The position numbers and the translations under genes were made by a program. 64,000 bases of DNA from Paracidovorax oryzae ATCC 19882 (GTDB taxonomy: Bacteria; Pseudomonadota; Gammaproteobacteria; Burkholderiales; Burkholderiaceae_C): positions 1 through 64,000 of the forward strand of contig NZ_JMKU01000014.1 of assembly GCF_000687165.1 (NCBI RefSeq), in the 5' to 3' direction. Shown one piece after another: positions 17,301 to 25,540 of the stretch. Position 1 is the stretch's first letter. The number at the start of each line of letters is the position of its first letter. The notes under the pieces are model-generated. The model was not told the DNA's origin. It worked only from the letters and a program-made list of their open reading frames with translations, and ran no database searches.

Positions 17301-18061
17301 CGCGGCACCCCTCTCGCCGCGGCCCGTCCGCCCTTGTCGAGCTCCGCGAGGAACTGCTCGGGCGGCGTGGCGCCGACCAGCCGCTTCCCGTTGGCCAGCA
17401 CGACCGTCGGCGTGTTGATGATCTGAAAGCGCTCCCCGGTGCGAAGGATCTCGACCAGGCCAGCGGTGTCGCAGGTCTCTGCGAGGCGCGGCCGCGCGCC
17501 ATCCATCATCGATTTCCACGTGCGAGGGCGATCGTCCGAGCACCATGCCATGCGAGCCAGGCTCTGGCTCTGCGGGCTGATGACCGGAAAGATGAAGCGA
17601 TACACCGTCACGTTGTCGATCTGGTCGATGAACTTCGTGAACACCCGGCAGATGGGGCAGATGGGGTCCTCGAACACGGCGAAGACCTGGCTCCCGTCGC
17701 CCCGGACCTCCTTGATCGCGTGCTGCAGTGGCAGCTGGTCGAAGGGGATCGTCATGCGGCGATCGAGCTTCTCAGCGGTGAGATCCCGCCGCTCAACCGT
17801 ATCGATGAGCGAACTTCCCACAAAACTGTAACGACCGGTATCATCCGTATAGAAGAGCTCGTTGTCTGAGAGCACTTCATAGATGCCCTTGATGGGGGTG
17901 GAATTGATCTGATCCACGCGGACCGAGCCGCCGGTATTCGCAGCGATCGCAGCCTTCAGCCGGGCGGCGATCTTCTCGGAAACCTCTGCAGTTGCGTGCT
18001 GTGCGGCCATGACCGCAAGCGCGGCGACTGCGGCTCGAAGGATTGGCGAGGGGGTTGGCAT
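17297..18061 (-). CDS. DsbC/DsbG-like disulfide isomerase
   Basis: Periplasmic thiol-disulfide isomerase, 254 residues. It has a signal peptide (AVAALAVMAAQHATA), an N-terminal dimerisation-type domain (SVRVDQINSTPIKGIYEVLS), and a thioredoxin fold with active site CPIC in EDPICPICRVF. The cis-proline region reads NTPTVVLANGKRLVGA. It is the first gene of the pilus operon and probably folds cysteine-containing pilus or T4SS proteins such as PilS, the neighbouring exported protein and TraU. MPF-G elements often carry a DsbC homologue, but usually within the T4SS cluster. Confidence 0.85.
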   Translation of the reverse strand: MPTPSPILRAAVAALAVMAAQHATAEVSEKIAARLKAAIAANTGGSVRVDQINSTPIKGIYEVLSDNELFYTDDTGRYSFVGSSLIDTVERRDLTAEKLDRRMTIPFDQLPLQHAIKEVRGDGSQVFAVFEDPICPICRVFTKFIDQIDNVTVYRFIFPVISPQSQSLARMAWCSDDRPRTWKSMMDGARPRLAETCDTAGLVEILRTGERFQIINTPTVVLANGKRLVGATPPEQFLAELDKGGRAAARGVPR

Positions 18062-18133
18062 GGGCCGAACTCTAGAAATCGCCGGCCGCGGTCGCCATCG
18101 AAAAGCGTCGGTTTCAGAGAACACGGTTTCCGC

Positions 18134-18164
18134 TTGACTGCGGAGTCTTTATTTGATCTACATT
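18134..18164 (+). promoter_or_regulatory. Possible promoter of the tyrosine recombinase gene
   Basis: TTGACT (18134-18139) is followed by TCTACA at a 17-nt spacing or TACATT at 19 nt. It lies about 70-100 nt before the recombinase start in the 174-nt divergent region, which must also hold the pilus operon promoter. I see no clear minus-strand promoter there. Confidence 0.35.
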
Positions 18165-18235
18165 TAACGAGTCGAGGGGTGCGTCTCGCCGACGCCATGG
18201 CAACGCCGTGGCGCCGGCCTGTCGCAGAGGTGTTT

Positions 18236-19264
18236 ATGGATGGTGGAATGCGCGAGCCGGGCATCGAGACCCAGGGCCGCGGGGAAGGGTGGGACCCTCG
18301 ATTCGATGACCTGCTCATGCAGGCCGCAGCTGAAGAGGGTCTGGCGGACGACTCGCTGCGTGCCCTGCAGACCCAGTTGCGCTGCTTCAACGCATGGGTT
18401 CTGGCCAGAGAAGGGCGTTCGTGGGATCGGGCAACGGCGGATGACCTGAAGGCCTATTTCCAGGAGGCTCGCGAACTTAGATCTGCGGCCACGGTGCGAT
18501 TAAAGCGGTGGGTCGTACAGCGGCTCTATCGTTGGGCTAGAGCCGAGGGGATCGTGGACGTGTCCTTTGAGGCCGCGCTGGTCGCGGTCCGCGCCACGCC
18601 GCCGATGCGCCTCACCACCGTGCCGTCGGTGGACCAGATGCGGCGCATCCTCTCTCTGCCGGACACCGGAACTCCCATTGGTGTGCGGGATCGGGCTGCG
18701 CTGGAACTTCTGTATGGCGCTGGATTGCGCTCCGCTGAGCTTTTAGGCCTCCACGTCGCCCAAGTGCCTGATGCGCCTGGCATGCGCCTGGTGGGCAAAG
18801 GTGCGAAGGAGCGGTTGGTGATCCTCGGAGAGCATGCGCGCCATTGGATTGCGCAATACAAAGCCGTGCGCCGGACCTTGCTTGGAACTGGAGGGCACCG
18901 GGCCACGGCGACCGACAGACTGTTCGTCAGTGCAGGAACACATCCAGACTATCAGTATTCCCAACTACGCAGAATGGTGGGGCGATATGCGGCCATGATT
19001 GGCCTGCATCTCACCCCACATTCGCTACGGCACGCCTTCGCAACGCATCTCTATCAGCACAAGGCGCCCTTGAAGACGATTCAGTTACTCCTTGGGCATG
19101 AGCACCTGGCTACCACAACGATTTATGTATCGCGTCACTCAGATGACGATGCTGAACTACTGAGCGTCCACCACCCACGAGGCGCAAAGCACGATCTCTT
19201 CAAACGATGGGCCCCAACCGCAAAGAAGCACGCGAGGCCGGGGCCGGATTCATTGCTGTCGTAA
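18236..19264 (+). CDS. Tyrosine recombinase (phage-integrase family, XerD-like)
   Basis: Site-specific recombinase of 342 residues. A SAM-like N-terminal domain (25-105) precedes the catalytic domain. The catalytic set is complete: Arg165 in GAGLRSAELL, Lys191 in GKGAKERL, HSLRHAF (His262, Arg265), LLGHEHL (His288) and Tyr297 in TTTIYV. ATG 18236 is preferred because GAGG lies about 6 nt upstream; in-frame ATG 18197 lacks one. The gene is divergent from the pilus operon. It could integrate an element or act on local sites, but no repeat substrates are evident nearby. XerD-like length and layout fit better than a typical ICE integrase of over 400 residues. Confidence 0.85.
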   Translation: MDGGMREPGIETQGRGEGWDPRFDDLLMQAAAEEGLADDSLRALQTQLRCFNAWVLAREGRSWDRATADDLKAYFQEARELRSAATVRLKRWVVQRLYRWARAEGIVDVSFEAALVAVRATPPMRLTTVPSVDQMRRILSLPDTGTPIGVRDRAALELLYGAGLRSAELLGLHVAQVPDAPGMRLVGKGAKERLVILGEHARHWIAQYKAVRRTLLGTGGHRATATDRLFVSAGTHPDYQYSQLRRMVGRYAAMIGLHLTPHSLRHAFATHLYQHKAPLKTIQLLLGHEHLATTTIYVSRHSDDDAELLSVHHPRGAKHDLFKRWAPTAKKHARPGPDSLLS

Positions 19265-19735
19265 ATCCCGCATAGTAATTGAAATCTGTGAACGCTCGAG
19301 CCCATAAAAGACGGCTATTGCGTCCGCACCGCTTTCAATATCAAGTGCAACCGTTCCAGGCTCGGGGGCATCTATCACCTCATTCGAATTCTCGAGAAAA
19401 TACTTTTCTAACTCAGATTCTGCAAATTTTGGTGTGCTCTTGACTTCGGGGCTCAACCTGGTTCTATGAGCTTTTGCTCGACGAGAGAATCGGGCGGTGA
19501 CTTTTTCCGGTGACTCAGGGTGAAAAACCCATTCTCGGACGCTGTAAATATATTTTACATTTCCGAGTACCATAACTATAAAATACTTGGTTTTGCTGAT
19601 AGCTGCCGTAGTTATGTCATCGGCAGAGCATTCAATAGTGCATTCCCATTTTCCCTTAATTGCAACGAGTCCCTTGTCGTCTGTGCTATACACTATGGAA
19701 TTAAGCGGAGTTTGAGAATTATGAAAATCGTACAT
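19250..19735 (-). CDS. Hypothetical AT-rich protein
   Basis: Not recognised. A 161-residue soluble protein without signal or membrane segments. ATG 19735 is chosen over upstream codons because GGGAGG lies 4 nt before it. The first half looks beta-rich (KGKWECTIECSADD, KYFIVMVLGNVKYIYSV); the second half is charged. Its last 15 nt overlap the 3' end of the recombinase tail to tail. GC is well below that of its neighbours, suggesting separate acquisition. Confidence 0.55.
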   Translation of the reverse strand: MYDFHNSQTPLNSIVYSTDDKGLVAIKGKWECTIECSADDITTAAISKTKYFIVMVLGNVKYIYSVREWVFHPESPEKVTARFSRRAKAHRTRLSPEVKSTPKFAESELEKYFLENSNEVIDAPEPGTVALDIESGADAIAVFYGLERSQISITMRDLRQQ

Positions 19736-19828
19736 TTGTCCTCCCGTGAAAATTTTGATGGTTAGGACCGGTTTTGTTGGGGCCGGCACTCGACAGTCTA
19801 GCGCATGTTAAAAAAATTCTGCTGGTAT

Positions 19829-22800
19829 TCATTGAAAGTCTCTGCTTTTTAGGCGAAGGTTTCCCAGTAGCGGCGAGAGATCGACCAACTTCCGGGCGAT
19901 CAGGTTGCAGACCTCACCTTCTCGCTGCCAGATGCCGTAGACGCCCAGCAGCTTCGCGCGTAGCAGAACATCGCGCTGCGTGTCCCGCACATGCGGCCAC
20001 ACGATCACCTGCACCGTGCCCGTCTCGTCCTCGATCGAAACAAAGATCGTGCCCTTCGCCGTACCAGGCTGCTGTCGAAGCGTGACCAGGCCACAGGCTG
20101 CAAGTCGAAAGCCATCGCGCACGTTCGCCAGTTGCTCCGCCGTGTGGTAGCGCCGCAGCTGCGGCCGCAGCAGCGCTACAGGATGGCTTCTAAGGGTCAG
20201 GCCCAGGGCTGAGTAGTCCTGCACCACTGCGTCGCCTTCCGGCGCCTCAGGCAACTCCAGCATGGCCTCGCCGACAGGTGCATCGCGGAGCAGAGCCGGC
20301 GCCGCGTGTTGGCCGGCCGCGTCCCAGACTTGCTGACGTCGATGCCCGGCCAGGCTGGCCAGGGCATCACCGCCCGCGAGGACGCGCAGGGTGGGCTGGT
20401 CCAGGCTCGCGCGCAGCGCGAGATCCTCGACATCCTGAAACGGCCGCTCCGCCCGAGCCGCCTCGATGCGCTCGGCAGCGGCTTGACCAAAACCGTTCAC
20501 CAGCCGAAGCCCGAGACGCACCGCGGGCGCGTGCGGCAAGTCTTCCAGCGTGCAGTCCCATCCGCTGTGCAGCACATCCGGTGCCCGCACTGTGACGCCA
20601 TGCCGCCGCGCATCCTGCACCAGCTGCGAGGGGGCGTAGAAGCCCATGGGCTGCGAGTTCAGCAGCGCCGCGAGGAATGCCGCTGGGTGGTGCCGCTTGA
20701 TCCAGCTGCTCGCATAGACCAGCAGCGCGAAGCTCGCGGCATGGCTTTCGGGAAAGCCGTATTCGCTGAAGCCGTGGATCTGCTGGAACACCCGCTCTGC
20801 ATACTCTCGCTCGTACCCTCGCGCCAACATGCCGTCCACCAGCTTCGCGTGATACCGCTTCAGCCCGCCTTTCCTTTTCCAGGCGGCCATTGCGCGCCGG
20901 AGACCATCGGCCTCGCCGGCGGAAAACCCCGCGGCCACGATCGCCAACTGCATCACCTGCTCCTGGAAGACCGGCACGCCGAGCGTGCGCCCGAGCACTT
21001 CGCGCAGGGCATCGCTGGGGTACGTCACGGGCACCAGGCCCTGCCGACGGTCCAGGTATGGATGCACCATGCCGCCCTGGATCGGGCCCGGGCGTACGAT
21101 GGCCACCTGAACGACCAGGTCGTAGAAACATCTCGGGCGCAACCGCGGCAGCATGCTCATCTGCGCACGGCTCTCGACCTGGAACACCCCGATGCTGTCG
21201 GCGCGGCACAGCATTTCGTAGGTCGCGGGATCCTCCGCGGGGATGTCCTGCAGGTCCAGCGCATCGTCCAGGCCTCGGATCTGGCCGACCATCACCAGGG
21301 CTTTCCGGATCGCGGTCAGCATGCCGAGCGCGAGCACGTCGACCTTGAGCAGGCCGGCAGCGTCGAGGTCGTCCTTGTCCCACTGGATGACCGTGCGGTC
21401 CTCCATGGCGGCGTTCTCGATGGGCACCATGCGGCACAAAGGATCCTGGGTCAGCACGAAGCCGCCAGGGTGCTGGCTCAGGTGACGAGGGAAGCCGAGC
21501 AGCTGCTCGGTGAGCTCCAGGAGTTGGCGCACGCGCAGATCTTCTGCATCGAGGCCGAGCGCCTGCAGCTGCTCGTCGCGCACCGAATCGTCTTCCCACC
21601 ATTGGTGATCCTGGGCCAACGCTGAGACAGTCCCCTCATCGAAGCCCAAGGCCTTGCCGACGTCGCGCAGGGCCGAGCGCGGACGGTAGCTGGTAACCAC
21701 GGCAGTCAAGGCTGCGCGCTCGCGGCCGTACTTCCCGTAGAGGTACTGAATCACTTCCTCGCGCCGGGCGTTCTCGAAATCGATGTCGATGTCGGGCGGC
21801 TCGTTCCGTTCGCGTGAGAGGAAGCGCTCGAACAACACGCTCATGCGCGCGGGATCCACTTCAGTGACGTGCAAGCAGTAGCAAACCGCCGAGTTCGCGG
21901 CCGACCCGCGCCCCTGGCAGAGGATGCCGCGGCTGCGGGCGAAATCAACGATGTCGGCAACGGTCAGGAAGTAGTGCTCGTAGCGGAGGTCCTCGATGAG
22001 TGCGAGCTCGTGCTCAACGATCTCCTGCACCTTGGGCGGAATGCCGGCCGGCCAACGCCGGGCGGCACCTTCGTAGGTCAAGCGGCGCAGATGCGATGCC
22101 GGCGTCTCGCCCGGCGGAACCACCTCGGCGGGGTAGTTGTAGCGGAGTTCGTCTAGGCTGAAATTGCAGCGCGCGGCGACGCGCAGTGTCTCTTCGAGCA
22201 GCCCGGCCGGATAGGTCTGCGCGAGACGCAACCGGGTCCGCAAATGGCGCTCCGCGTTCGGCTGCAAATCCAGGCCGCAGTTGGCCAGAGGGCGCCCCAG
22301 CCGTACCGCTGTCATCGTGTCTTGAAGCGGCTTGCGGGAACGCACATGGAAATGCACGTCGCCGGAGGCCACCAGCGGCAATGCCGAGGCCTCGCTCGTG
22401 GTGCGAAGCCGTGCAAGCCATGCTTCGTCATCGATCTGGCGCAGCATCTCCACGCCGATCCAGCAGCGGCCCATGAAGTGCCGCAGCAGCCACTGCGCGA
22501 GCGCCTGTAGATGGAAGGCCTCGCTCATGCGCTCCGGGGAGCAGATGACGACGCAGCGCGCGAGATCCTCGCCGGCGAGATCCGCTGCTGCGAGCCGGTA
22601 GGTGCCTTTGGATGCAGCGCGGCGCAGCCGCGTGATGAAGGCGCATAAGTTCCCGTAGCCCTCCAAGTCGCATGCGAGCACGGTCAGCGTGCAGGGCGGC
22701 ATGCCGCGATCCGGCGCCACTTTGAACTGGGCTCCGACCAGCAGCTTCTGCAGGCCGCACTGCTTCGCCGCGACGTGCGCGCGCACGATGCCAGCCAGGC

Positions 22801-22966
22801 TGCATTCGTCAGCGAGCGCGAGGGCGGTGTAGCCCAGTTGGGCGGCGCGCTCGACGAGCTCGTGCGGGTGGCTCGCGCCGACGAGAAAGGAGAAGCTGCT
22901 GGCGCATCGGAGCTCTGCGTAGTCCGGCACGCCGGCGGATCTGCTCGGGGTCTCGTCGTCGCTCAT
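19829..22966 (-). CDS. dnaE2: Error-prone DNA polymerase DnaE2 (ImuC)
   Basis: Alpha-subunit-like C-family polymerase for translesion synthesis with ImuA and ImuB. The 1045-residue protein has an N-terminal PHP domain (YAELRCASSFSFLVGASHP), a polymerase core with CQGRGSAANS and the catalytic PDIDIDFEN motif, a helix-hairpin-helix region (GLRLVNGFG) and a C-terminal OB fold (GTIFVSIEDETGTVQVIVWP). Length is usual for DnaE2. The ATG overlaps the imuB stop as ATGA (22963-22966), so expression should follow the SOS control of imuA. All visible catalytic motifs are intact. Confidence 0.93.
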   Translation of the reverse strand: MSDDETPSRSAGVPDYAELRCASSFSFLVGASHPHELVERAAQLGYTALALADECSLAGIVRAHVAAKQCGLQKLLVGAQFKVAPDRGMPPCTLTVLACDLEGYGNLCAFITRLRRAASKGTYRLAAADLAGEDLARCVVICSPERMSEAFHLQALAQWLLRHFMGRCWIGVEMLRQIDDEAWLARLRTTSEASALPLVASGDVHFHVRSRKPLQDTMTAVRLGRPLANCGLDLQPNAERHLRTRLRLAQTYPAGLLEETLRVAARCNFSLDELRYNYPAEVVPPGETPASHLRRLTYEGAARRWPAGIPPKVQEIVEHELALIEDLRYEHYFLTVADIVDFARSRGILCQGRGSAANSAVCYCLHVTEVDPARMSVLFERFLSRERNEPPDIDIDFENARREEVIQYLYGKYGRERAALTAVVTSYRPRSALRDVGKALGFDEGTVSALAQDHQWWEDDSVRDEQLQALGLDAEDLRVRQLLELTEQLLGFPRHLSQHPGGFVLTQDPLCRMVPIENAAMEDRTVIQWDKDDLDAAGLLKVDVLALGMLTAIRKALVMVGQIRGLDDALDLQDIPAEDPATYEMLCRADSIGVFQVESRAQMSMLPRLRPRCFYDLVVQVAIVRPGPIQGGMVHPYLDRRQGLVPVTYPSDALREVLGRTLGVPVFQEQVMQLAIVAAGFSAGEADGLRRAMAAWKRKGGLKRYHAKLVDGMLARGYEREYAERVFQQIHGFSEYGFPESHAASFALLVYASSWIKRHHPAAFLAALLNSQPMGFYAPSQLVQDARRHGVTVRAPDVLHSGWDCTLEDLPHAPAVRLGLRLVNGFGQAAAERIEAARAERPFQDVEDLALRASLDQPTLRVLAGGDALASLAGHRRQQVWDAAGQHAAPALLRDAPVGEAMLELPEAPEGDAVVQDYSALGLTLRSHPVALLRPQLRRYHTAEQLANVRDGFRLAACGLVTLRQQPGTAKGTIFVSIEDETGTVQVIVWPHVRDTQRDVLLRAKLLGVYGIWQREGEVCNLIARKLVDLSPLLGNLRLKSRDFQ

Positions 22967-24288
22967 GCGAAATGACCGTGCAAAAACCAATGACCAGCCT
23001 CGCCGGCGAGCCGTGTCTGAAAAAGCCAGAGCGCTGCGCCGCGCTCGGTGAGCGCAATCCAGTAGTCCCGCGTCGTGACCCCAGGCCGGCCGCCCGCTGG
23101 CGAATCGCTGGACGAATCGCCCGCCCACCACCCACCCTCGATCCGGTGGGGGCCGGCCAGGAGGAGCAACGGACCCTGGTAGAGCGGCTGGCCCGTTCGC
23201 AGGGCCAGCCGCAGCGGCTCAGCCAACAGAAAAGTGGGTTGGGGCAGCGAAGTACATCTGGCGCGGGCCCGCGGGCTCGGCGCGCCGGCCGGGGCCCACC
23301 GCGACATTCGCTCGGGCCGATGGTCCTCCACGATCCGTGCCCGAAGTACGCTGGTCGGCCCGAGGCGCGCGGCAATCCGCTCCAGCGCCAGGCCGAGGCT
23401 CTTCGCAGAAACTCTGGTATCGGGCAACAAGGCGAGGCTCTCGATGGGCTGCGGGACGACGTCAGCCTCGCCCACGGCAAGCTGCAGGTCGCCCACGGGA
23501 GCGGCCAGCGTCACCCGGGCCAGATGCTCGCCAAGCAGTCGCAACAGATGCTCGACCGAGCGTGTGGGCAGCGCGGTTCTGACGGTGAGCGCGCCGCCGG
23601 CACCGGCATCTTTGCTGCGCATGGCGTCGTGGGCCCAGCCCAACGTGATCGCCGTGGTCCCGCATTGCCGCGCCGCGAGCCAGGCCGAGAGTTGGATGAG
23701 CAGCCGCCGTGCGCCGAAGAGCATGGCGGGGGCCTGCTCAACCCGTTGGGGAAGCTCCAGCCGTGCGTCGAACCGCTCCGGAATCGTCAACCAGGTGTGT
23801 ACTGCCGGCTGCAGTCCGTAGGCAGTGTCCAGAGCCTCCAGAAGCGGGGCGCCGAACCGCCGCGCCACGCCGCCGCGGGGCAGGGCCCGCAGGGCCCCAA
23901 GGGAGCGGCAGCCCAGGCTTTCGAGTGTTGTCGCGTGCGGCAGCGTAGCGCCCAGCGTGTCCAGCTGCAGCGGATCCAGGATCTCTGCCAGCGGACGACC
24001 GAATCCGTTGCGCAGGCCAGCCCGCGCAAGCGCCAGCGCGCCAAGGCTGGTCGGTGCCCAGGCCGCGTTCTCAACGCCGAGCGCACGCGCTTCGTCCCGG
24101 AGGCGCCGCACCAGCTGGCGCTTGCCACCGAAAAGGCGCGCGCTGCTCTCGATTTCGAAGACCACCGCCGGCCTGGAAGAAGCCGGTTCCGCGATGGCGA
24201 CCCTTGGCGTGAACTGCAGGCACCACAGCCCGAGGCCTGCGAGAGTGCTAGACGCCGGCGCGGAGGGGAGCAGTGCGATCCACAGCAT
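22963..24288 (-). CDS. imuB: ImuB, Y-family-like mutagenesis protein
   Basis: Catalytically inactive Y-family polymerase homologue that links DnaE2 to the beta clamp. The 441-residue protein begins MLWIALLPSAPA and contains VVFEIESSARLFGG and ALRALPRGGVARRFG, which are ImuB landmarks. Y-family catalytic acidic residues are not evident at the N-terminus, as expected. ATG 24288 fits ImuB proteins; ATG 24312 adds eight residues. It overlaps the imuA 3' end by about 40 nt, consistent with one transcript. I could not pin down a clear clamp-binding motif. Confidence 0.88.
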   Translation of the reverse strand: MLWIALLPSAPASSTLAGLGLWCLQFTPRVAIAEPASSRPAVVFEIESSARLFGGKRQLVRRLRDEARALGVENAAWAPTSLGALALARAGLRNGFGRPLAEILDPLQLDTLGATLPHATTLESLGCRSLGALRALPRGGVARRFGAPLLEALDTAYGLQPAVHTWLTIPERFDARLELPQRVEQAPAMLFGARRLLIQLSAWLAARQCGTTAITLGWAHDAMRSKDAGAGGALTVRTALPTRSVEHLLRLLGEHLARVTLAAPVGDLQLAVGEADVVPQPIESLALLPDTRVSAKSLGLALERIAARLGPTSVLRARIVEDHRPERMSRWAPAGAPSPRARARCTSLPQPTFLLAEPLRLALRTGQPLYQGPLLLLAGPHRIEGGWWAGDSSSDSPAGGRPGVTTRDYWIALTERGAALWLFQTRLAGEAGHWFLHGHFA

Positions 24289-25015
24289 GGGAGGGTGTCC
24301 GGCCACTGGCACGCGGCTGGGCGGTTCTGCGCGAGGCGATGAGTGCCGCCGGACGGCGACTGCGCGCAGTCAAGATGGGCTCGATGGCAGGAGGGACGGT
24401 CGGTATCGTGAGGCGAACACCGCTGACGCTACCGCGGCACTTGAGCAGCTGCAGGTGGATCTCCCAGTCGAGCGCAGGCTCCAGCAATACCCGTAGCGGA
24501 GCCGCCGAGGGCTCGCGAGCCACCTCGGCCGGCCTCACGAGGAACACGGGCCCGGCGCAGTCTTGAGCACACACCTGCAGGCGACGAATCTGATCCCCCC
24601 GGGCGCGAGGCAGCCAGGCCACTATTGCACCTGAGCTGCCGGCCCGTACCAACTGCTCCACGGTCCACAGCCTGTCGAGCGGCGTGTCCGCTTCGATCCA
24701 GGTGAGCCGGCATGCATCGATGCCCGCCTGCTGAATGCCCGCAGGATGGGGTGGCATCGGAGGCCCCACCAGCACCAGGTCCTCGCCCGTCGCCGCGACC
24801 GCAGCCAGGGCAGGGCTGAGAAGGCGGAGTTCTGCCACCCCTGGCTGTGGTTGCAGCACATCGATGACCGAGCGCAGCGGCCATCCACCACCCGGCAGGG
24901 CCGCGTCCAAGACCGTGTGCCCTGTAGGAAGGGTTGCACCATGAGCATCCGGCATTTCCGTGGCTCGCCATACGCCGCGGGGGAGGGAGTCGAGTGTCAA
25001 GGTAGGCCTCTGCAT
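24248..25015 (-). CDS. imuA: ImuA, RecA/SulA-like mutagenesis protein
   Basis: First gene of the imuA-imuB-dnaE2 cassette. The 255-residue protein has the RecA-like region ALPGGGWPLRSVIDVL and VEQLVRAGSSGAIVAWLP, both typical of ImuA. The C-terminus is Arg/Pro/Ala-rich and likely unstructured. Only 8 nt separate the ATG from the LexA box, with no clear Shine-Dalgarno sequence, so the transcript may be leaderless or nearly so. ImuA assists ImuB and DnaE2 in damage-induced mutagenesis. Confidence 0.88.
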   Translation of the reverse strand: MQRPTLTLDSLPRGVWRATEMPDAHGATLPTGHTVLDAALPGGGWPLRSVIDVLQPQPGVAELRLLSPALAAVAATGEDLVLVGPPMPPHPAGIQQAGIDACRLTWIEADTPLDRLWTVEQLVRAGSSGAIVAWLPRARGDQIRRLQVCAQDCAGPVFLVRPAEVAREPSAAPLRVLLEPALDWEIHLQLLKCRGSVSGVRLTIPTVPPAIEPILTARSRRPAALIASRRTAQPRASGRTPSHAVDRTAPLRAGV

Positions 25016-25023
25016 GCGGTAAA

Positions 25024-25043
25024 TACTGATGATTTATACAGTA
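25024..25043 (-). promoter_or_regulatory. LexA (SOS) box of the imuA operon
   Basis: TACTG-N10-CAGTA with an AT-rich spacer, agreeing with both conserved half-sites of the Gram-negative LexA operator. On the minus strand the spacer contains TATAAA, a possible -10, so LexA binding would block RNA polymerase. It ends 8 nt before the imuA ATG. A CGGAA-T-TTCCG palindrome (25047-25057) lies just upstream. Confidence 0.85.
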
Positions 25044-25540
25044 TCACGGAATTTCCGCTCTTGTGTCGGCCAGATGTGGAATCCCCCGGAACCAGGCCCT
25101 GCGATAGGGTAGTATTTTATAAAATATAAATACAACATACAACAACAAACAACACGGATTTATCTGATGGCGGTAGCGCACCGCATGCGTTCGCGCGGTT
25201 ACCGTGGGGAAGAAGCAAGAGGGAAGATGGGAGAGAAGGCCAGCACCACTGAGCGGCCATTTACGAAGCATGCTCGGGAAAATTCCCGGCCGTCGTAGAC
25301 GTAGAGAAGGCGCAGCGTATCCGCTGCCAGCAGCGTTGACTGCAACTACAAAGCGATTCAAGTGGTTGAAGAGCGGGGCGTTTGCCGGTGGTCGGCTCGA
25401 CCTGTCTCGTGAGGCGATATGGAACCTCGGCGGAAGATCATGGGTGGCTGGGACGTTAGGCGTTGCACCCGCGACCTGCGGTGAGAGAGGGACATCTCGC
25501 GCTCGGAAGCGCGTGTAGACGTGGCTCGGAAGCGGACTGT
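25044..25540. other. Non-coding stretch upstream of imuA
   Basis: About 500 bp without a convincing gene. It holds several short perfect palindromes: TATTTTATAAAATA (25113-25126) in an AT-rich patch, CGGGAA-AA-TTCCCG (25275-25288), and CGCGCT-CGGA-AGCGCG (25498-25513), a tetraloop hairpin without a U-run. Short frames here lack ribosome sites and family resemblance. Confidence 0.5.
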
